The translations under genes were made by a program, and so were the position numbers. The notes beneath the pieces were generated by a model. That model was not told the DNA's origin and searched no databases. It saw nothing but the letters and a program-made list of their open reading frames with translations. DNA of 64,000 bases from Smittia aterrima (Eukaryota; Arthropoda; Insecta; Diptera; Chironomidae), in NCBI GenBank assembly GCA_033063855.1, contig CP093829.1:18383537-18447536 (forward strand). Reading direction: 5' to 3'. Positions within the stretch are counted from its first letter, which is position 1. Each line of letters opens with the position of its first letter. Positions 56,621 through 64,000 of this stretch are shown here, piece after piece.

Positions 56621-59600
56621 TTACATAACTTTTTAAATATCCAAATTTTCCTTCTAAAATTTTCAGTTTTCTCAACAGCAACAAAAAAAGAATTTAATTT
56701 TACAATCTTCTCTTTGTAACCCCGCGCCACTCAAAGAAAAATAATAAAATTTGTCAAGTTTACTTTCTTGATGAGCATTTCGCAATTTAATTTTATCATA
56801 AACACACATCGTCGTTCAATTTGTTTATCACAAAACACACAAATTCCACTTGAACACTTTTCTTCTTAAAAATATTTGAAAAATTTTTCACTTTCGGAGC
56901 GATGTCGAAGCACAACTGAACTGCTCGACGGGAAACAATCAAATGCTTCTCTCTCTTCGTCGAGTTGAGCGAGAGTAGCGAAGGAAAAACTCTGAAAAGT
57001 CAGTGCTTCGTGACGGTGCTTCACAGAATAAAACGGGGTCAATGAATGTATGTATGAGGCTTGCTTGTTTGAATCGACTTCCCTGCTACACCATCAAACA
57101 TAATGGACTTTTTTTCCTTCCTTCTTCTTGGAGTTAGGAAAATGTAGCATAAAGACGAGCAGTGATTAATGAATAAGGAAAATTCTTCAGCATTATGACG
57201 GGGAGAGCTTGGAAATATATTTCTTTTTTTCGTACACAATTGAGGCCTCGCCATAGAAACTCAGGCCAAATTACCTCTAATCATTTCCTTTCCTCTGACT
57301 TCTCTCAGCTTTCTCGTGAAGAAAAACAACAAACATGAAGACGACCGACGGTTGAACATCAAACGAATAAGAAAATGATCTTCTTTTCTGTTTTTAATAA
57401 AAGTTTCTTCTCGTTCTCCGTAAGAAAAATATAAAAAAAATAACATAAAAAGAAGTCAAATAACCATCGACGATTCTATGTTGACCTCAGCAAAAGCGTT
57501 CACTCGTCGAAAGAAAAAACCTGAAATTTCCTAAAAATTTTAGAGAGCTAAGAAGACGTTTCAAACATGTAATGGAACTTTGCCTCGGGTCGATGAACTC
57601 CGTGATGACACGTGAATGCTCCTAGGAACAAAAAGAAAGAACTTAGAATCGTAAAGAGCGGGAGAAAGAGAGTGAATGTATTAGGGGAACGTCAAAAATG
57701 CATAACGAGAACATTTGGGCTGCATAGGCCGCACGCAGAGTTATGTGTAAGTGTGCGATTGATGCAGGGCTTGGCGAGAGAAACTAACCGAGTTTCCCTT
57801 TAAATTTATGTCCACAGCTGAAAAAGGAATGAAACGAAAATAGAAACGCATTTATGAAAGTTGATTCGGACATCTATCGATTAACAATCGCGATGAGAGT
57901 GTCGCCGAGCATTTGAGTACAATAAGAAAATTGATGGCAACAGAAATCAATTAGCCTACATACGTCCAGATGTGAATTAAACATTCGTGCGCTCATAATT
58001 TATTTACGTTTGTGTCTTTCATATCTTCGTGGGTACGAGTGACAAATTTATTTTCTTTGTCTCTCAACTTCACGCTCTCAAGAATCTCTTCTCCTGTTAA
58101 GCCACTTTGACTAATCCACAGCCGCAGCGTTCAACTTAAGTCGCTGGAAGAGCTTCGACGAGTAAAAGTGTGTCAACCGCTGAACGAGTAAGCGAGCGAC
58201 AGATTGATTCAAAAGCAGTTTCCGTATGATAAACAAAACGCTATTCAAATGAATGTAGTGACTTTGTAACAATCAAATATTTTGTGTAGACGATTGCGTA
58301 CTACATAATTGAATTAAACATTTATTCCAATTAAAAAGAGCACGTAAAGCGAGTTGAATAAACTCGTCGTCGTATTCGTTGACTTTTCCGATTCCGATGA
58401 TGAATTTCAAAGTTTGGAATTTTTTTTGCGTCTCGCTGTCATTTTATCTAATTTGAATTTTGTGTGATCATAAAATATGCTGATGGAAAAAGTTTCGTCA
58501 TGGAATTTCGGCACGCCTTTAAGTTTTTTTTGAGCTGCCTTCTTTGTTTTCCCAACGGAAAATTCAATCATCTTTTTCTCATCATCGACCCGAGTCTCGC
58601 TCTCACTCATTATTCGGCCCCAAAAAAATGTTTCATTGACTTTTTATAAAAAGTTTGAATCGGAAAATTTGTTCTAGATACGCAAAAGTCCAATCTCATG
58701 CAGTGACGATGAGCATTGCGCATCTTAGATGTGAAAACTGAATTTAAAATTCTCTCGAAAGTGTTCGTCTCATAAAAATATTCGTACACATTCACCAAAA
58801 AATTTATTTCTTCTTTCTTCCTCCCCGAAAAAAAAACTTTATGATAATAAAGCAAAATGTGTATGACCTAGATTCAGTTCGATTAGAATCTTCTGTCGTT
58901 ATGTGTAGCATGAAGTGGAAATTTTATGTATGAGTCGACCAAGATGCGAACAGAAGCGAGAATTTCCATGAAAAATTTCGCTCTTCTGCGCAGATCAATA
59001 ACTTCTCTGCCTCGAAAATGTTTTTCAGCAGAGTTTTCATGCTAAAGCACAAAATATAAAAAAAAGACAGCAGCAGAGTGGAAAAGATACAACAAAGCCG
59101 AGTATTCGGGGCTTTATGTATTCTATATTGGGAAATTTATGGTTTATATTACACTTTTTTCGAGACTCTCGCTCGATGTTGTATTAAGTGTACTGACTTT
59201 ATTTTCAAACATACATGCTGCCAAAGGCATTCGCTAGATATTCTCACTCGCTCGACTCCGTAATGAGGTCAAACACACAAAAGTTAGTTTAAAAAAGCAA
59301 AATTTTCTATCCAACTTTATTTTTTTTTCTCTTCTCCCCATCGCCATCATCGTAGTCGTCGCTTCTCGGCAGCATTAAATCGATATCGCTTCGAGATCGA
59401 CCATCTAATCGAGCGTTTCTCAAATTCAATTATTGTTAATTAAAAAAGTTTCGATTAAGCTTCACGTTCGAGAAGCAAAGACTTCAATTTAAAGAAACTT
59501 TCTTCTCTCATACTCATTACGACATGTGTGCGCGTTCGATGGGGAAAGAGTGAACGGCCCAGCATAGACACACATGGTTGAAGATTAGATAAATAATGGG

Positions 59601-62600
59601 AGACGGAGAAGAAGAAGATGAAAGTTTACAATCAATTGTGGAAACAGGTTTTGACAATCTGATTTTCTCAGAGGAAGCGAGTGCCACTCCAGAAACCGTT
59701 AGATGAAACATCGAAGCATCGCTTTATGTCCATAACTTCAAAAGTGCTTTCACCGTGGGTTTCGTGTAGGATTCAGCTTTGCTTGCCCTCTCCATTTCGA
59801 TGTCACACGTCAATAAAAAAAAATCTTTGAGGGAAAAAAAACTTTTCCAATTGAAACGAAAATAAAAACTTAAAATCACAAACCAACGAAATGTTCATTT
59901 CACCATCAATCATTTACTTGTCCGCTTACCTCACACCTCTGATTGAGTATAAGAAAGTAAAACAAAAGTTATGACATGAAGCACTTCGTTTGGTTGTTTT
60001 GATGTATGGCTGTTAAAAGTTTTAGTGTCTTAGCTTCGTGAGTTCGTTGAATGAATTTTTCCGCATTGTTTCGAGCTTTAAAATCCATTTGCAGTAAATT
60101 TTAGATGATCCCCCAAATGCGAGTTTCTTCTTTTCGCTTTGCCATTACTTAATTATGAAACACTCGGAAGAAATTGAAGAATTAACTATTTATTTATTTG
60201 TGCTTAGGCAAGCGCGAGTTGACTTGAAATAAACAATGATTTATACTTTTAATTCTTCGCTGGCAGTTTCGGGCAAGTAATCGAATATTACGCGATGCTG
60301 TGTTTGCCTTTTAATTCCACTCGAAGCATCTCGCGCCTGACCTAATTCCGACAACAGAGTTTACTTCGCAATTACGAAATGATGAAGTAGGAAGAAAAGA
60401 TTTTTCCATTTTGGCTGAGAAAAATAATTCACTTTGCCTATGAGAGAAATGCTTTGGGATATGTTGTGGAAATTTTACTGATTTATTGCAAATTAAAATA
60501 CATGCAAGTGAAGTCAGTTCGCTGATCGAGGAGAAGGGGCAAATGTAATGGATCAGCGACGCAGAGAAATGATAAATGTTCCTTCTATCGCCCGATGTAA
60601 TTCATCCTTGTAACGTTTGCTATTAAAATTCTCCCAATTTCGCTCTCGCCCAATCTTTATGACTTTTCGAATTCCCAGCACGTTTCATATTTCATACATC
60701 GTCGTCGGGCTCTTTTCTGCATTATAATTATTTTATTATTTTTCGACATTTCCCATAACGAGGCGCCCGCCTTAGCTTCACACAAAAAAAAAGAAATGTA
60801 ATGGAAAATTCAGCTCGCTCGCTTTTTTGCAGGCTCGAGAGTTGTTAAAGAGCTGAAGGAGAAGAAATTTAATGGAGTTTCACTCGCGATATGGAAGCTA
60901 AAATAATTTTCTTTCTCGACATAAAATAGGCCGAAAAAATGAAACTATCGTGAAAGAAAACAGTTTTTGTTCGCGATAAAAATCTAATAAACATGCAACA
61001 TTGTTTGAAATTCCCTCGAGGGCAAAGCGAGCTGAGTGTGAAAGGTGAAATTGATGTGTGTGACTCTTTTGAGTCAGAAACTTATGCTGCGCAATATTTT
61101 TCCCTGTTTGGTGGATGTTTGTGGATGAGCAAAAGATTTTTTTCGACAATGACGTCTCAGTTTGTTTTCAAATTGCGTTGAATCAAATTTTAATTCAACT
61201 TCTTTGTTTGAAGCTTCATTATGTTGGTTGCCATTTAGAGGCTTTTATGTGAACGCTGCCATAGTTTTATTATGTTTATTACACATCAGAAGTTTCTATT
61301 TGCATGGAATGAAGTCACGGAGCAGAATTGGGGTTAATGGATGACGAGGGGAAACGGAAATTGTTTCTCTTCCTACTAAACGACGACAACGACGTTCTCT
61401 TAAACTGCGTTTCGCTTGAAGCAGCTCAAATGGAAATCTCAGACAAAGAACCGCAATTGCTATTCAGCATTGCTGCCTCAGAATTGCGCAACATACTCAA
61501 ACTCGCTGAAATATTCGTCGATTTATCCCCTCAGCAAACTTGTTGATGACGACGAAGAGATTTTTCAAAAGTTTTAAGACGCAGTTCATGAATCTTCTTT
61601 TTCTTTCTTTCACTGGACACAAAGCCGCAAGACAAGCTCGAGTCGATGATTTAATGCTTAAGATAGCTCACAACTTTGTACTCTTTGACACACATTTTAT
61701 CTCGCTGAGAAGTTCTATGATCGTTTGGCGGACGATTCATGAGATTCAAAAAAAAAACTTGAATTTAAAATTTTTCTTATTCAACGAGCGTGAGTTCATC
61801 AGGGATTTGAGATTATTTCCATGACTAGAATCTGCTGACTCCATCGACAGATTAACGCCACACTCCAAGCTAAGGCGATGACTGAAATTTAGGTGGCCTC
61901 ATTGCATAAGTTCTCTTGTTGAAAATTAAATTAAGCGTATGCTTAACCCATTGCGTGATCAAGGCTCATGAAAACTAATCATGATTTAGAGATTTTCCTG
62001 CTTTGTTATCGTCATGCGATTTCTTTGTTTAAAAGCTCCAAACCTTTCTCGCCTCACGACGAGACAAAAGAACTGAAATTAGAGAGAGATTTTGTTTATT
62101 GGGTTAAGCAACGGTTGAGTGAGTTGAAATTTGAAATTTTTCGTGTACCGCGGGATTTTTAGCTCGACCACATACAAATGTGCACATATTCAAAATAAAC
62201 ATTCGTGAGCTGTTGTTGAAAGAAGCTTTATTTTGAGGGCATGGCCTCGCCGATGAAGATCTCGTCGAACGGAAACATCTGTAGTCAAGTAAAGGGAATT
62301 AACATTCAGCGCCTAAAGCCACGCGTGAAAAGCTGAAAAAGCGAGGAAAAGCTTCATAAATATTCAATCTGTAATGCATTCGAAGCCGCGTTCTCCATAA
62401 TTAATCAGCGGCTTCAGTTTGTACTTCAAACACTTAATCCGAATTTCATTCAAATGGCACGTGGGACTTTTTCAATTCAGCCATCTCGCTCGCAAGCTCG
62501 ATGCTGTGCGAATAATATTTAATTGCGGTTTGGTTTTCTTCTTCAAAGCGACGAGAGTGTTGATTAAAGTTTAATGTTCATTGCGAGAGAAGAAGCGAAG

Positions 62601-64000
62601 GAGGTTTACTCGTTTATAGATTCCCTTGGGAATGAAAGGAAGTCATGCAAGTTGTAACGAACAAGCTTCGCTTCCTTTGATGTCTCAATATCGAGTTTCA
62701 ATTTTATTTCTTTTTTCCTTTCAGAAGTGAACAGTAAAAGCTTCGAGCTGACTTCATTTCGAAACAAATGTGTCGATATATGAAGTGAAGTCCTCGTCTC
62801 TGTTCTCCTTCATTTTTTGAGAGGAAAATCAATAAAATCTCTCGACTGCAAAGCAGACACGACTCGAGTTGACCTCGTTTTGAAGAGGAAAATAAAACTC
62901 ATAAAAGTTCGGAAAATTCCATCAATTTATTTTAATTTTTTTCCAATTCAACATTCATTTGAACTCGCCTCGCCTCAGCTCGTCTGTTGAAATAAAGCCT
63001 CCCGCACATGGAACAGAGAACAATTCATTATGTATGCATCCTGTTTTTGTGTCCGAGAGATTCTCGAGGGAAATTCGGCTAAATGGGCGAAATTCAATTT
63101 TCCTGCTGATTGCGAAGTTTATTTCGCAATGCGTGCATTTGAAGCTTGAAGAACAAAAATATTTACCTCAGCGAAATTATTCAGCGAAATTATTCTAAAG
63201 CAGACTTTGACTCAATTGCGCCTTAGAATTGGTCTGTTGCTCAATCTGTTGCCTTAGTCATCAGTCAGTGTTAGAAGCAACGCAATTTGCATTTTGCTAG
63301 TTCAGATGCTCGTTCTGGTATTTGCTCGCATGACTCATCGCTTCGATTCAATTAATTAGAGCTTTTTAATTTGCCTTTTTGTAGCGATCTCTCGAGCTCT
63401 AATAATAGCGTCGTTGTATGATGTGTTAAGCTGTTTTGTGCTACGTTTCTCTTAGCAGAAGCATGAAATGAACATAAATTCTGTCTCGTTGTAATCTAAT
63501 TTCTTTCATGTTAATCATAAACTGAACAAGATTTATTGGACAGCGAAGCTTGAACACAAAGTTCGAATCGATATGTTTTCTGATGATTACAAATCGCCAC
63601 AAAATCATCGTCGATGTCTAGCGCAAAGCGGCGTGGCCACAAGACTTAATCTCCGTTCAGTTTTAATCGAGTTTGTGTAACGGGGGCGAGGAATTGTTCT
63701 GGATTGGAATTGAAACGACCCCGTTGGTCATCCATAACAATGAATTAAGAAGACACAACTCGTTCCGCTCAGCCAGATTATTTTCAGTTGCTGCTCGTTC
63801 ACTCGCTCAGTTCGTTAGTTGTTGTGCTTACAATGCTTAAATAATAAATGAGGTCAATCTTTCATGTCAATTAACGGGTTAATGCATAGAAACTTTTGTT
63901 CGTATAGTTTTATGCTAGATTCACTCATTTTTCATGGATTCTTTCTTTCTCTTTCTCACTCACTCACTCAGATTCAGTCGCTGCTGCTAGTCATACATGC

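Larger units (their letters stand above)
51601..64000. other. 12.4-kb stretch without a supported gene
   Basis: No ORF here has a recognised domain, splice-linked partner or family resemblance; the longest (such as 51806-52120 plus, 53878-54267 plus, 61540-61824 plus) read as chance frames. The DNA is AT-rich with many A or T runs of 8-10 and scattered simple repeats. It contrasts sharply with the dense left side. A long 5' intron, or the upstream regulatory region of a gene beyond the right edge, are the simplest explanations. The last 50 bp (CACT repeat, then CAGATTCAGTCG) resemble initiator-type insect promoter sequence. Confidence 0.55.

Noticed and set aside
56522..56719. 65-residue ORF across the tRNA-like element
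   Set aside because: Explained by the tRNA-like sequence and flanking AT-rich DNA.
61337..61824. Two overlapping plus ORFs (69 and about 94 residues)
   Set aside because: The first begins MDDEGKRKLF and looks mildly coding-like, but there is no domain, promoter or splice evidence.
51601..64000. Transposon or viral remnant in the gene-free stretch
   Set aside because: No transposase, reverse transcriptase or terminal repeats were recognised.

Overview
This window is nuclear DNA from an insect, most likely a dipteran and plausibly a nematoceran such as a midge; the last step is inference. The DNA is AT-rich. Nearly all introns are 50-80 bp, with GT..AG ends and a pyrimidine-rich 3' end. The gene set is animal: exocyst Sec6, CNOT1, Smurf, PRMT5 and the piRNA helicase Spindle-E. 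An EpsinR gene carrying a TEL2 exon is an arrangement known from Drosophila. No database search was run. Gene names rest on recognised family sequence, and exon joins were worked out by hand from splice sites and reading phase.

Positions 1-51,600 are gene-dense. In order: the 3' end of a C2H2 zinc-finger gene (+); an orphan first exon (-); Nop56 (+); EpsinR with TEL2 as alternative last exon (-); PRMT5 (-); Smurf (+); the BTB-Kelch protein IPP/KLHL27 (+); a 1-Cys peroxiredoxin (+); isopentenyl-diphosphate isomerase (-); CWF19L2 (+); six tandem intronless histidine phosphatases of the UBASH3/ecdysteroid-phosphate-phosphatase type (-); a LITAF-domain protein (+); Spindle-E (-); a SMYD4-type TPR-MYND-SET protein (+); Sec6/EXOC3 (-); a small coiled-coil protein (-); and CNOT1 (+). 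Neighbours are often divergent across 200-400 bp or convergent with only 50-80 bp between stop codons, so 3' ends must nearly touch or overlap.

Positions 51,600-64,000 hold no gene I can support. The stretch is AT-rich with many A or T runs and scattered short ORFs without recognisable domains. It contains two identical TATA-box octamers 120 bp apart and a degenerate tRNA-like Pol III promoter. It could be a long first intron or the upstream region of a gene beyond the right edge.

The most notable items are: (1) the EpsinR/TEL2 gene, where two alternative last exons both join in frame to the same donor, one giving a full TEL2 fused to Golgi epsin and the other a short Asn-rich tail; (2) the six-copy histidine phosphatase array, including one recent duplication whose copies share TATA and GATA-type promoter elements; and (3) smaller oddities: a stop-free 78-nt Smurf intron, a start codon alone in the first Nop56 exon, and loss of the GDSWG lipase motif in the peroxiredoxin.
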